Source: Paenirhizobium selenitireducens ATCC BAA-1503 (GTDB lineage Bacteria > Pseudomonadota > Alphaproteobacteria > Rhizobiales > Rhizobiaceae). Taken from it: a stretch of 64,000 nt of DNA. Location of the stretch: assembly GCF_000518785.1 (NCBI RefSeq), contig NZ_JAEG01000002.1:248001-312000 (forward strand). Direction: 5' to 3'. The notes below the pieces were generated by a model that was not told the origin of the DNA, searched no databases, and saw only the letters and a list, made by a program, of their open reading frames with translations. This document shows positions 26,673-35,735 of this stretch, piece after piece. The translations under genes were made by a program, and so were the position numbers. The stretch's first letter is position 1; each line of letters opens with the position of its first letter.

Positions 26673-27023
26673 ATGAAAATCCTGCTTGCCGTCCTGCCGC
26701 TGCTGATTATTGCAACATCGGCTCAAGCCGTGCCGAAGTATACGTCCACGCGCATGTCCTGCGACCGGGTCCAGGCCACAGTGCGCCAGCACGGCATTGT
26801 CGTGCTGGCCTATCCATCAAAGCCCAAGGGCGGGCGCATGCTTTCCGACACCTATGTCGCAAGCCGTCGCTTCTGCCGGCCAGGGGAAATCACCGATCGG
26901 GTCAGCGTGCCGAGCGCCGACCGGCTCCGTTGTCCGGTGCTGAAATGCAAGCCCGAAGAGCCGCGTGACGGCGGCGATGGCGGCAGACAGGAGCGAGGCC
27001 CCAACGACCCGACGCACCGCTGA
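26673..27023 (+). CDS. small secreted 4-Cys protein, paralogue 1
   Basis: 116 residues. Signal peptide 1-19 (ending AQA). Mature cysteines are at 30, 68, 87 and 92, with the ending RCPVLKC. It aligns without gaps to residues 1-92 of the next gene, with all four cysteines in the same places, so two disulfides are likely. A basic, Gly-rich tail (KPEEPRDGGDGGRQERG) differs from paralogue 2. The start at 26673 follows GGAAGG. I know no function. Confidence 0.72.
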   Translation: MKILLAVLPLLIIATSAQAVPKYTSTRMSCDRVQATVRQHGIVVLAYPSKPKGGRMLSDTYVASRRFCRPGEITDRVSVPSADRLRCPVLKCKPEEPRDGGDGGRQERGPNDPTHR

Positions 27024-27157
27024 GCGCAGCAGTCGCCGGGACTGGCCGAAGGATGGGCATGGAACACGTGACCGGCGTGTTCCGTTAGCCTGTCGGCGAC
27101 CGGAGGACAGTTTACGGATGGCGCGGTCTCCGGCACCGCAGTCAAAGGACACGAAAC

Positions 27158-27490
27158 ATGAAGAAACTGATCTGCATCCTGGCGACGCTGCTGGTGGCGT
27201 CGCCCGCTTTGGCGATCTCGCGCTACAACGCGCAGTCGATGACCTGTGCCGCGGCTCGCCAGGCGGTCCTCAGCCAGCGTGCGGTGATCTTCCGCTTCCC
27301 CTCCAGAAGGATCCAGGGCCTGACGCTGTATGATCGCTACGTGCGCGACAACCGCCAATGCGACCCACACGAATACGCGGCCCGCGCCTTCATTCCCACC
27401 AAGGACGACGCGCGTTGCCCGGTGCTTGCCTGCGAGCCGCTACCCGAGGATAGCTTCGCCCGTCCACGCCGCCCGTGGATTCCCTTCTGA
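27158..27490 (+). CDS. small secreted 4-Cys protein, paralogue 2
   Basis: 110 residues. Signal peptide 1-19 (ending ALA). Cysteines 30, 68, 87 and 92 correspond exactly to paralogue 1; shared marks are the C-terminal RCPVL.C and the YV...R.C around residue 61-68. The C-terminus is Pro/Arg-rich (FARPRRPWIPF). It lies 134 bp after paralogue 1, same strand, with its own AAAGGACACGAAAC leader, so it is a tandem duplication that has diverged. Function unknown; periplasmic or extracellular. Confidence 0.72.
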   Translation: MKKLICILATLLVASPALAISRYNAQSMTCAAARQAVLSQRAVIFRFPSRRIQGLTLYDRYVRDNRQCDPHEYAARAFIPTKDDARCPVLACEPLPEDSFARPRRPWIPF

Positions 27491-27527
27491 GGACAGGTGA
27501 ATCCGCCGTTCGCGAAGAGAGAGCGCC

Positions 27528-28010
27528 TCAAGCTGCGTTGCGCCCCCTGCCCGGCAACGGGTGGTGGGCGTTTGCATGCGTCAGTTCGTAGACGAGCGGA
27601 TATTCGGTTACCAGCGCGCGGTCCATCACCACCTTGATGCCGGCAGACTCGGCACGGGCGGCGGCTGCATCGTCGCGCACGCCGAGCTGGCCCCAGATCG
27701 CCATGGGCAGATCCGGCAGGCGCAGCACCTCATCGACCACCTCGGAAAAATGCTCGGCCCGGCGGAATACGTCGACAAGGTCGATCGGTTCGGGGATGTC
27801 GGCCAGCCTTGCGTAGATCGTTTGGCCGAGGATCTTTTCGCCGCCATGCTCAGGATTGACGGGAAAGACATGATAACCCTTGCCGAGCAGGAAGCCGGTT
27901 ACCCAGTGGCTGGGTCGGCTGTCCCTGAGCGAGGCCCCGACAATGGCAACCGTACGCGCCGGGCCCAATATGCCGGCAAGATAGGCATCGGAATAAGTGT
28001 CGTGCATCAT
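27528..28010 (-). CDS. CoA-binding-domain protein (YccU-like), paralogue 2
   Basis: 160 residues. It shares with paralogue 1 the motifs VAIVGASLRDSRPSHWV, YHVFPVNPEHGGEKILGQ, ARLADIPEPIDLVDVFRRAEH and GIKVVMDRALVTEYP. The Cys of paralogue 1 (NRCPAIE) is an Ala here. It is convergent with the second small secreted protein (37 bp apart). ATG at 28010 or 28007. Confidence 0.87.
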   Translation of the reverse strand: MMHDTYSDAYLAGILGPARTVAIVGASLRDSRPSHWVTGFLLGKGYHVFPVNPEHGGEKILGQTIYARLADIPEPIDLVDVFRRAEHFSEVVDEVLRLPDLPMAIWGQLGVRDDAAAARAESAGIKVVMDRALVTEYPLVYELTHANAHHPLPGRGRNAA

Positions 28011-28148
28011 GGTGTTCTCCTTGCGGTCAAACCGCGTCTGGCGAACCCGCCCCTCGTTCCCGCCTGAACTATATAAGCGCGACCTTAATCAACGATGTTC
28101 GAAATGGGGCAAATGCGATGCATTGCGCAGTTGCGCCGGAAGCCACGG

Positions 28149-28580
28149 CTATGCGGGAAGGACGACGTGTCCCTGTTCGTCCATCGGAAAGAAGGGATTG
28201 TGCGCCACTTCCCACAGGTGCCCGTCGAGATCGGCGAAGTATCCGGAGTAGCCGCCCCAGGAGACCTTTTCCGGCGCCTTGACCAGCTTGGCGCCGCAGG
28301 AGACGGCAAACTTGATCACCGCATCGACGCCGGTCGGACTGGAGACGTTGTGGGCAAGCGTCACGCCGGAGAAACCGGGCGCGGTATCCGCCACCTCCGC
28401 GTCCTTGGCCAGTGCCTCACGCCCGAACAGGGCAAGCACGGTCCCCTTCATCTGGATGAAGGTCACGCCCTCCTGCGAGGCGGAGGACCTCTTCCAGCCC
28501 AGCCGTTCGTAGAAGGCCGTGCTGGCGGCCACGTCGGCGACGCCGAGGGTAACAATCGATATGCGCCGTTCGAGCGACAT
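28149..28580 (-). CDS. VOC (glyoxalase/bleomycin-resistance) family protein
   Basis: 143 residues with two beta-alpha-beta-beta-beta modules: SIVTLGVADVAASTAFYERLGW and, later, DAVIKFAVSCGAKLVKAP then GYSGYFADLDGHLWEVAHNP. The C-terminal Glu in LWEVA is the usual metal ligand; the first ligand position is Thr rather than His, so it may not be an enzyme. It lies alone between paralogue 2 and an AT-rich gap. Confidence 0.85.
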   Translation of the reverse strand: MSLERRISIVTLGVADVAASTAFYERLGWKRSSASQEGVTFIQMKGTVLALFGREALAKDAEVADTAPGFSGVTLAHNVSSPTGVDAVIKFAVSCGAKLVKAPEKVSWGGYSGYFADLDGHLWEVAHNPFFPMDEQGHVVLPA

Positions 28581-28599
28581 GGCCTTGCTCCTGAATATT

Positions 28600-28730
28600 G
28601 AGTCGAAATTCCGTTTTGTTCTTCTTATGTTTGCTTTTCATTCACGTCAATATTAGTGCAGGCTTATGGTTGTGAAAGACTCAGAATACAATTATTTTAA
28701 CATGAAACTAACGGCCAGAGGCGAGAACTG
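28600..28730. other. AT-rich intergenic patch
   Basis: About 130 bp much richer in A and T than its surroundings, between two minus-strand genes (VOC and crotonase). It contains runs such as ATACAATTATTTTAACATG. No gene or clear hairpin is seen. It could be a promoter region for the VOC gene or a relic of foreign DNA. Confidence 0.4.
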
Positions 28731-28759
28731 GCCCCGCCTTACCGGCCGCCAAACAGAAC

Positions 28760-29593
28760 TTATTCACCCGTCCAGGTCGGGTGGCGTTTGTCGAGGAAGG
28801 CACCGATCCCTTCTGCGGCGTCGCGGGCCAGCATGTTCTCGACCATGACGCGGGCGGCATAGTCGTAGGCTTCCTCCAGCGGCATTTCGATCTGGCGATA
28901 GAAGGCTTCCTTGCCGATCTTCAGCGTCAAGGGCGACTTGGACGCGATGATCGCGGCGTATTTGTCGACGACCTGGGCAAGATACTGTTTGGGCACGATG
29001 CGATTGACGAGGCCGAAATCCTTGGCCGTCGAGGCATCGATGGTCTCGCCGGTCAGCAGCATTTCCATGGCCTGCTTGCGGTGGGCGGCGCGGCTGACGG
29101 CAACCATGGGCGTCGAGCAGAAAAGTCCGATATTGACGCCGGGCGTGCAGAAAGCCGAGGTATCCGTGCAGATCGCCAGATCGCAGGATGCCACCAGCTG
29201 GCAACCGGCCGCGGTCGCCAGTCCGTCGACCTCGGCGATCACCGGCTTCGGCAGATGGGTAATCGCCAGCATCAGGTCGGCGCAGAGGCGCATCGTCTTT
29301 TCGAAGAAGCCCCTGCCGCGATCCGGGTCTGCCCGGTGGGCGGTCATTTCCTTGAGGTCGTGACCGGCGGAAAACAGCTTGCCGGCAGCCGACAGCACGA
29401 CGACGCGCACGTCGGGATCCTCCGCAGCGGCGCCGAGTTCGGCCAGCAGTGCGTCCATGAGCGCGATCGACAGCGCATTGGCCGGCGGGTTGTTGAGCGT
29501 CAGGCGCAGAACGCCCTTGTCGCGCGACGACAGCACCGGCCCCGCCCCGCTTTCGCCGCCATCCTTCTTGAACGACACAACTTCCGCCATCAC
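28760..29593 (-). CDS. enoyl-CoA hydratase/isomerase family protein without the usual catalytic glutamates
   Basis: 277-residue crotonase-fold protein. The oxyanion-hole segments are present (FSAGHDLKEM and LATAAGCQLVASCDLAI). The two catalytic Glu positions of classical hydratase are Gln (GCQL) and Gly (TPGVNIG), so hydration of enoyl-CoA is doubtful. GLFCSTPMVAVSR resembles the ECHDC3-like branch, whose role is unclear. ATG at 29593 or 29590. It is divergent from a PaaI thioesterase, which also acts on acyl-CoA. Confidence 0.85.
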   Translation of the reverse strand: MMAEVVSFKKDGGESGAGPVLSSRDKGVLRLTLNNPPANALSIALMDALLAELGAAAEDPDVRVVVLSAAGKLFSAGHDLKEMTAHRADPDRGRGFFEKTMRLCADLMLAITHLPKPVIAEVDGLATAAGCQLVASCDLAICTDTSAFCTPGVNIGLFCSTPMVAVSRAAHRKQAMEMLLTGETIDASTAKDFGLVNRIVPKQYLAQVVDKYAAIIASKSPLTLKIGKEAFYRQIEMPLEEAYDYAARVMVENMLARDAAEGIGAFLDKRHPTWTGE

Positions 29594-29680
29594 CGATCTC
29601 CCTTGGCGTTTGCACTTGGGCCAAAGCCTGCCATAAAACGCTCACCCTTTGAAAGCCCATTCGAATAGAGATCTGACCCC

Positions 29681-30106
29681 ATGCAGCCGATCATGAGCGC
29701 CGACGAGATCAATGCCTTTCTCGAGACGGACTTTCCGCAGATCCATACCGACGGCCGTGTCTTTCACGTGACCGAGGTCTCGCCTGGCAGCATCACGATG
29801 ACGTTTGATCCTTCCGAGCGGCACCTGCGCCCCGGCGGCACGGTGTCTGGGCCGGCGATGTTCACGCTGGCCGATGTTGCTGCCTATGCAGCGGTGCTCG
29901 CCCATATCGGGCCGGTGGCGCTGGCTGTCACCACCAGCCTCAACATCAATTTCCTGCGCCTGCCCAGGCCGCAACTCATCCGCTGCGAATGCCGGGTGCT
30001 GAAGCTTGGCAAGCGGCTTGCCGTGATCGACGCCCTGCTGCTGCAGGACGGAGGCGACGGTCCGATCGCCCAGGCCACGGCCACCTATTCGATTCCGCCG
30101 CGCTGA
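29681..30106 (+). CDS. PaaI-family hotdog thioesterase
   Basis: 141 residues with the hotdog fold: HLRPGGTVSGPAMFTLADVAAYAAVLA is the central helix with the catalytic Asp, and TTSLNINFLRLP the following strand. It probably hydrolyses an acyl- or aryl-CoA. A second in-frame ATG at 29693 is possible. It is divergent from the crotonase-like gene with an 87-bp shared upstream region. Confidence 0.87.
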   Translation: MQPIMSADEINAFLETDFPQIHTDGRVFHVTEVSPGSITMTFDPSERHLRPGGTVSGPAMFTLADVAAYAAVLAHIGPVALAVTTSLNINFLRLPRPQLIRCECRVLKLGKRLAVIDALLLQDGGDGPIAQATATYSIPPR

Positions 30107-30245
30107 CCGATACGGCCAGTTTTCGGGGCAAAGCGGGGCCCTCTAGCACCATCCAAGATGTGAGATCGATGCGGTAAAATATTACCACACCATCAAGTCT
30201 TTGTTTTCATGATGCAATTGCGAAACCCCGTCTGGCCCGACGCTC

Positions 30246-30274
30246 TTGACCGGGAAAAGCCCTCGGCTTATACA
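30246..30274 (+). promoter_or_regulatory. sigma-70 promoter of rplM-rpsI
   Basis: TTGACC (30246-30251), a 17-bp spacer and TATACA (30269-30274), giving a leader of about 115 nt before rplM. This is one of the best consensus promoters in the window. The stretch 30107-30245 before it holds nothing else that I can see. Confidence 0.65.
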
Positions 30275-30396
30275 ACGCCCAGTCTGCGGGCCTTCGGGGC
30301 CGCTTTCTGTTTCGTGCGTAAAAGCGCCCGAAATCAAGCAACAAGAAACGCCCGGCGTGCTTCGGCAAGCAGGGTCCCAAACGGAAAGTATCACTC

Positions 30397-30861
30397 ATGT
30401 CTACCTTCGTTCAGAAGCCTGCAGAGGTGGAGAAGAAGTGGATCATCATCGACGCCGAAGGCCTCGTTGTTGGTCGCCTCGCCTCCCTCATCGCCATGCG
30501 CCTGCGTGGCAAGCACAAGGCCACCTACACCCCCCACGTTGACGACGGCGACAATGTCATCGTCATCAATGCCGAGAAGGTCGCTCTGACCGGCAAGAAG
30601 TACTCCGACAAGAAGTACTACTGGCACACCGGTTATCCGGGCGGCATCAAGGAGCGCACCGCGCGCCAGATCATCGAAGGCCGCTTCCCGGAGCGCGTTC
30701 TCGAGAAGGCCGTCGAGCGCATGATTCCGCGTGGCCCGCTCGGCCGTCGCCAGATGAAGAACCTGCGCGTCTACGCCGGTTCGAACCATCCCCATGAAGC
30801 CCAGCAGCCGGTCGCACTCGACGTGGCTTCGCTGAACAGCAAGAACGTAAGGAGCGCCTGA
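30397..30861 (+). CDS. rplM: 50S ribosomal protein L13
   Basis: 154 residues. It opens [20 protein letters not shown], with GRLAS and [22 protein letters not shown], and [16 protein letters not shown] near the end, all standard L13. It is followed after 2 bp by rpsI; the pair is a universal operon. Confidence 0.99.
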   Translation: MSTFVQKPAEVEKKWIIIDAEGLVVGRLASLIAMRLRGKHKATYTPHVDDGDNVIVINAEKVALTGKKYSDKKYYWHTGYPGGIKERTARQIIEGRFPERVLEKAVERMIPRGPLGRRQMKNLRVYAGSNHPHEAQQPVALDVASLNSKNVRSA

Positions 30862-30863
30862 TA

Positions 30864-31334
30864 ATGGCTGACCTCTCTTCCCTGAAGGATCTCGGCACGG
30901 CTGCTCCGGAAGCCTCTGCTCCGGTTCACGTCCGCAAGGTCGACGCCCAAGGCCGCTCCTACGCGACCGGCAAGCGCAAGAACGCCGTTGCCCGCGTCTG
31001 GGTCAAGCCGGGCTCCGGCAAGATCATCATCAACGGCCGTGACTACACGACCTATTTCGCCCGTCCGGTCCTGCAGATGATCCTGCAGCAGCCGATCGTC
31101 GCCGCTGCCCGCACCGGCCAGTTCGACATCGTCGCGACCGTCGCCGGCGGTGGCCTTTCCGGTCAGGCCGGCGCCGTGCGCCATGGTCTTTCCAAGGCCC
31201 TCACCTACTTCGAGCCGGGCCTGCGCGCCGTGCTCAAGAAGGGTGGCTTCCTGACCCGCGACAGCCGCGTCGTCGAACGTAAGAAGTACGGCAAGGCCAA
31301 GGCCCGTCGTTCGTTCCAGTTCTCCAAGCGTTAA
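30864..31334 (+). CDS. rpsI: 30S ribosomal protein S9
   Basis: 156 residues with the alphaproteobacterial N-terminal extension, then [20 protein letters not shown], and the basic C-terminus ending RRSFQFSKR that reaches the ribosomal P site. It is cotranscribed with rplM, and a terminator follows 26 bp after the stop. Confidence 0.99.
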   Translation: MADLSSLKDLGTAAPEASAPVHVRKVDAQGRSYATGKRKNAVARVWVKPGSGKIIINGRDYTTYFARPVLQMILQQPIVAAARTGQFDIVATVAGGGLSGQAGAVRHGLSKALTYFEPGLRAVLKKGGFLTRDSRVVERKKYGKAKARRSFQFSKR

Positions 31335-31360
31335 TCGCTTCCGGATTTCGGAATTCGGAA

Positions 31361-31388
31361 AAGGCGGGGCTTCGGCTCCGCCTTTTTT
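31361..31388 (+). terminator. rho-independent terminator of rplM-rpsI
   Basis: A 10-bp stem AAGGCGGGGC / GCTCCGCCTT (one G-U) with a TTCG tetraloop, followed by TTTTTT. Confidence 0.92.
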
Positions 31389-31565
31389 CGTTTTGCCGCA
31401 CTCGCCGCCCTGTCCGACCCTATCGTGATGCGGGCGTCCCACAGATGGCCTGATTTCCACCGCCTGCCGGCTCCGGCGCGACGAATCCGCGTGCACATTT
31501 CGAGAATTTGTAACATATCATATGCGCTCATCGACCAAGGTCGCGCACGGGGACAGGAGAGTGCG

Positions 31566-32162
31566 ATGCAGGGTGTATTCAGACTTCTCGGCGCGATCGG
31601 CGCGCTGGCATTGGGATCAGTAGCCGCCCAGGCAGCAGACCCTGCGGCCGTTCCGGACCAGACCACGGCTTATGACTGGAGCGGCGTCTATATCGGTGCT
31701 GTCGGCGCTTATGGTTTCGGCGAGGACGACTGGTCGGCAGACGGACATTTCGACCTCGACGGCGCGGCCTTCGGCGGCGGCGTGATCGGCTACAACCATC
31801 AGTGGGGCAATTTCGTCGTCGGCGCGGAACTGGTCGGCTTGTTCGGTGAGATGCAGGAGAGCGGCTACCCCGACTACACCTATGAGGCGCTGGTCGACGT
31901 CAAAGCGCGTGCGGGTTATGCCGTCGACCGCGCCCTTTTCTACGTGGCCGGCGGCTACAGCTTCGCGCGCTTCGACGAAGACGGCGACGACTTCGACCTG
32001 CACGGCTACAACATCGGCGGCGGCATCGACTTCGCCCTCACCGAGAACGTGGTGCTCGGCGCCGAATACACCTTCCGCGGCCTCAACGGCGACAGCGCGT
32101 CCAATCAGGACGTGGACGGCAAGGTTTCCACCATTTCGGCGAAGCTGACCTACAAGTTCTGA
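31566..32162 (+). CDS. outer-membrane beta-barrel protein (Omp25/Omp31 type)
   Basis: 198 residues. Signal peptide 1-23 (ending AQA). The mature protein has DWSGVYIGAVGAYGFGEDDW, alternating strands and a C-terminal aromatic residue (LTYKF) needed for BAM-dependent insertion. It resembles the small 8-stranded porin-like OmpA/Omp25 group of Rhizobiales. The start at 31566 follows ACAGGAGAG. It is alone between the rpsI terminator and speB. Confidence 0.85.
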   Translation: MQGVFRLLGAIGALALGSVAAQAADPAAVPDQTTAYDWSGVYIGAVGAYGFGEDDWSADGHFDLDGAAFGGGVIGYNHQWGNFVVGAELVGLFGEMQESGYPDYTYEALVDVKARAGYAVDRALFYVAGGYSFARFDEDGDDFDLHGYNIGGGIDFALTENVVLGAEYTFRGLNGDSASNQDVDGKVSTISAKLTYKF

Positions 32163-32361
32163 CGATCACGTCCGACACGTCTCGAAGCCGCGGATCGTGC
32201 GTTCCGCGGCTTTTCGTTTGCCGGCCGCCGGTCGCGCGCGCCTGGCCAGCCGCACCGCCATCAATCTCCTCCTCCCATTGCAGAAACCTCTGGCAATCGA
32301 CGGCTGCGACCTTAATATTGCGCCGCAACACCGGCAGTCCTGCCGCAAGGGAGACCATTCC

Positions 32362-33315
32362 ATGGCCGAGAAGACCATCGATCACGCCATTACCGCAACC
32401 GACCTCAAATCGGCAGCGACCGATCCGACCCATGCCGGCGTGCTCTCCTTCATGCGCCGCCGCTATACCAAGTCGCTCGAAGGCGTCGATGCCGTGGTCT
32501 GGGGCATTCCGTTCGATGCAGCGACCTCCAACCGCCCCGGCGCGCGCTTCGGACCGCAGGCGATCCGGCGCGCCTCGGCGATCTTCGACAACGACCCGCA
32601 ATACCCCTTCGAGCGCGACCTGTTCGCCGAGATGGCCGTGATCGATTACGGTGACTGCCTGCTCGACTACGGCAATCACTGGCAGACACCGGAGACGATC
32701 GAGACCGAGGCTGCGAAGATTCTCGCCGCCACCGATTTCCTGCTGACGCTCGGCGGGGACCACTTCATCACCTGGCCGCTGCTCAAGGCCCATGCCGCCA
32801 AGCATGGACCGCTGGCGCTCGTGCAGTTCGACGCGCATCAGGACACCTGGTTCGACGACGGCAAGCGCATCGACCACGGCTCCTTCGTCGGCCGCGCCGT
32901 GCGCGAGGGGCTGATCGACCCCGACCGCTCGATCCAGATCGGCATCCGCACGCACGCGCCGGAAGATTGCGGCATCCGCATCGTCTACGGCCACGAGGTC
33001 GAGGACATGCGAGCCGGCGACATCTCCTCGCTGATCGTCAGCCACACCGGCGGCCTGCCGACCTACCTCACCTTCGACATCGACTGCCTCGACCCGGCCT
33101 TCGCTCCGGGCACCGGCACGCCGGTCGCGGGTGGCCCGTCGAGCGCCAAGATCCTCTCCGTGCTGCGCGGGCTCTACCAGCTCGACATTCGCGGCGCCGA
33201 CGTCGTGGAGGTCGCGCCGGCCTATGACCATGCCGACATCACCGCCATTGCCGGGGCAACCGTCGCGATGTATATGCTGGGGCTCCGTGCCGAGCGCCTG
33301 GCGCGCCAGCGTTGA
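32362..33315 (+). CDS. speB: agmatinase
   Basis: 317-residue ureohydrolase that converts agmatine to putrescine and urea. The dinuclear Mn ligands appear in GGDHF, FDAHQDTW and DIDCLDPAFAPGTGTPVAGG. The start at 32362 follows AAGGGAGACC. It precedes argC by 69 bp, so arginine synthesis and polyamine synthesis are neighbours. Related amidinohydrolases (guanidinobutyrase) cannot be fully excluded. Confidence 0.9.
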   Translation: MAEKTIDHAITATDLKSAATDPTHAGVLSFMRRRYTKSLEGVDAVVWGIPFDAATSNRPGARFGPQAIRRASAIFDNDPQYPFERDLFAEMAVIDYGDCLLDYGNHWQTPETIETEAAKILAATDFLLTLGGDHFITWPLLKAHAAKHGPLALVQFDAHQDTWFDDGKRIDHGSFVGRAVREGLIDPDRSIQIGIRTHAPEDCGIRIVYGHEVEDMRAGDISSLIVSHTGGLPTYLTFDIDCLDPAFAPGTGTPVAGGPSSAKILSVLRGLYQLDIRGADVVEVAPAYDHADITAIAGATVAMYMLGLRAERLARQR

Positions 33316-33384
33316 GACTTTGATTCATCCCCGTGACAATCCGATTCCGGAAATCGGCCCAAGCTCCTGACAGGAGAGGATAAA

Positions 33385-34317
33385 ATGGCAGCGAAAATCT
33401 TCATCGACGGCGAACACGGCACCACGGGCCTGCAGATCCGCACGCGCATGGCCGGCCGCCGCGACGTCGAGCTGCTGTCGATCCCGGAAGCGGAACGGCG
33501 CAATGCCGCTCTGCGCGAGGACATGCTGAACAGTGCCGACATCGCCATTCTCTGCCTTCCCGACGATGCGTCGAAGGAAGCCGTGAAGATGGTCGCCGGC
33601 AACAACAAGGTGCGGATCATCGACACCTCGACCGCCTTCCGCGTCGCGCCGGACTGGGCCTACGGCTTTGCCGAAATGGACAAGTCGCAGGGCGAGAAGA
33701 TCCGCGCATCGCGCTACGTGGCCAATCCCGGCTGCTATCCGACCGGCGCGATCGGCCTCATCCGGCCGCTCCGGGCCGCCGGCATCCTGCCTGACGGTTA
33801 TCCTGTCACGGTCAACGCCGTGTCCGGCTATACCGGCGGCGGCAAGCAGCTGATTGCCCAGATGGAAGACAAGAACCATCCCGAGCACCTCGCCGCCAAT
33901 AATTTCCTCTACGGCCTGACGCTGAAGCACAAGCACGTGCCGGAGATGACGATCCACGGCCTGCTCGATCGCGCGCCGCTGTTTGCGCCTTCGGTCGGCC
34001 GCTTCGCCCAGGGCATGATCGTGCAGCTGCCGCTCTTCCTCGATGATCTCAAGGACGGCGCGACGATCGAGTCGATCCATGCGGCGCTCGTCGCCCACTA
34101 TGCCGGCCAGGACATCGTCTCGGTCGTGCCGCTGGCCGAAAGCAGCACGCTGCCGCGCGTCGATGCGGAAGAGCTGGTCGGTCAGGACACGATGAAGCTC
34201 TGCGTCTTCGGCACGCCGGGCGGTGCCCACGTCAACCTCGTGGCCGTGCTCGACAATCTCGGCAAGGGTGCATCCGGCGCGGCCGTGCAGAACATGGACC
34301 TGATGCTCTCGGCGTGA
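33385..34317 (+). CDS. argC: N-acetyl-gamma-glutamyl-phosphate reductase (type 2)
   Basis: 310-residue NADPH-dependent enzyme of arginine synthesis. It starts [21 protein letters not shown] (Rossmann motif), with the catalytic Cys117 in NPGCYPTGA. The short type-2 form is typical of alphaproteobacteria. It follows speB and precedes a VOC gene by 40 bp; the three are possibly cotranscribed. Confidence 0.96.
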   Translation: MAAKIFIDGEHGTTGLQIRTRMAGRRDVELLSIPEAERRNAALREDMLNSADIAILCLPDDASKEAVKMVAGNNKVRIIDTSTAFRVAPDWAYGFAEMDKSQGEKIRASRYVANPGCYPTGAIGLIRPLRAAGILPDGYPVTVNAVSGYTGGGKQLIAQMEDKNHPEHLAANNFLYGLTLKHKHVPEMTIHGLLDRAPLFAPSVGRFAQGMIVQLPLFLDDLKDGATIESIHAALVAHYAGQDIVSVVPLAESSTLPRVDAEELVGQDTMKLCVFGTPGGAHVNLVAVLDNLGKGASGAAVQNMDLMLSA

Positions 34318-34357
34318 GACCGCCGCTGGGCCGCACAACGACGAGAAGGGGATAGCG

Positions 34358-34747
34358 ATGCTCGACCATGTCGGTCTTTCCGTTTCGGACTATGCGAAGT
34401 CAAAGGCCTTCTACGACGCCGTCATGCCCTCGATCGGCGCCGCCTGCATCATGGCGGTGACCGCCGAGGAAACCGGCGGCGCCTATGAGGGCTCCGGCTA
34501 CGGCTTTGCCGGAAAGCCTTCCTTCTGGATCGGTTCCGGCGACCGCAGCAAGGGACAGGTCCACATCGCCTTTACCGCGCCGAACCGCGCAGCGGTGGAC
34601 GCCTTCTACGCTGCCGCCATGGCTGCCGGGGCCAAGGACAATGGCGGCCCGGGCCTTCGTCCTCACTATCGCCCGAACTACTACGCCGCCTTCGTGCTCG
34701 ACCCAGACGGACATAATATCGAGGCCGTCTGCCACGCGCCGGCATAG
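34358..34747 (+). CDS. VOC (glyoxalase) family protein
   Basis: 129 residues. It has MLDHVGLSVSDYAKSKAFYD with the metal-ligand His4, HIAFTAPNRAAVDAFY (a second His) and a C-terminal FVLDPDGHNIEAVCH with Glu. These ligands are intact, unlike the VOC gene at 28149, so it may be an active metal enzyme. Substrate unknown. It starts 40 bp after argC. Confidence 0.88.
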   Translation: MLDHVGLSVSDYAKSKAFYDAVMPSIGAACIMAVTAEETGGAYEGSGYGFAGKPSFWIGSGDRSKGQVHIAFTAPNRAAVDAFYAAAMAAGAKDNGGPGLRPHYRPNYYAAFVLDPDGHNIEAVCHAPA

Positions 34748-34898
34748 ACTGCCAGAGGCGCCACGCCCGCTGTTCACTGTTCAGTCGAATGCGGCTGGCG
34801 TTGCGTTCGAAAATGTCGAACAATTCGTCGCCTGAACCGAGGATCGTCACGCCCCTGCCCGATCGCTATATCTGTTCAAGACACAGATGAGGCGCGCC

Positions 34899-35726
34899 AT
34901 GAGCAACGAACGTTTTCCGGTCTATTTCATCCCCCATGGCGGCGGCCCCTGGCCGTTCATGGACTTCCCCGCAGGTCCCGACGGCAAGAAGCCTTGGGCA
35001 GATCTCAAGGGTTTCCTCAAGGGTCTCGACGCCGAGATCGGCCGACGGCCAAAGGCTATCCTCATCGTGTCCGGCCACTGGGAACACGAGGCAAAGCCGA
35101 CGCTGAGCACGGCCACCCATCCGGGCATGCTCTACGACTATTCGGGCTTCCCGCCGGAGACCTACAAGCTTTCCTATCCCGCACCGGGAGCGCCCGACAT
35201 AGCACGACGTGCCGAGGCGTTGCTCGAAACGGCCGGCATTCCGGCGGCGGAGAATGACAGTCGCGGCTACGACCACGGCGTCTTCATTCCGCTCATGGTC
35301 GCCTATCCGCAGGCCGACGTACCGATCGTGATGATGTCGATGAAGAACACCCTCGACGCGGAAAGCCATTTTGCCATCGGCAAGGCTTTGGAGCCGCTGC
35401 GTGACGAGGGTGTCCTGATCCTCGCCTCGGGCATGAGCTATCACAACATGCGGATGTTCTTCCACGACACGCCGGAGCACAAGCAGCAGGCGGTCCGCTT
35501 CGACGACTGGCTGAGCGAAGCAGTGGCGATAAAGGATCCGGACGCGCGGGCGGCACGGCTCGCCCTATGGGAACAGAACCCGGATGCGCAGGCCTGCCAT
35601 GTGCCGGACCACGACCATCTCGTGCCCCTGTTCGTCGCAGCGGGCGCGGCAGGCCAGGATGCGGGGCAGCATGTCTTCCGCGGCGAATTCCGCGGAAAGC
35701 CCTATTCCGGCTACCGGTTCGGCTGA
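34899..35726 (+). CDS. class III extradiol ring-cleavage dioxygenase (DODA/YgiD type)
   Basis: 275 residues of the LigB/4,5-DOPA dioxygenase family. The metal ligands sit in IPHGGGPWPF, VSGHWE and GYDHGVFIPL. MSYHNMRMF contains another conserved His. It cleaves catecholic rings using Fe(II) or Zn(II); the physiological substrate is unknown. I prefer the ATG at 34899 with GAGG upstream; the frame starts at 34887. It is convergent with ctaA, 9 bp apart. Confidence 0.9.
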   Translation: MSNERFPVYFIPHGGGPWPFMDFPAGPDGKKPWADLKGFLKGLDAEIGRRPKAILIVSGHWEHEAKPTLSTATHPGMLYDYSGFPPETYKLSYPAPGAPDIARRAEALLETAGIPAAENDSRGYDHGVFIPLMVAYPQADVPIVMMSMKNTLDAESHFAIGKALEPLRDEGVLILASGMSYHNMRMFFHDTPEHKQQAVRFDDWLSEAVAIKDPDARAARLALWEQNPDAQACHVPDHDHLVPLFVAAGAAGQDAGQHVFRGEFRGKPYSGYRFG

Positions 35727-35735
35727 GCGCGAAGC

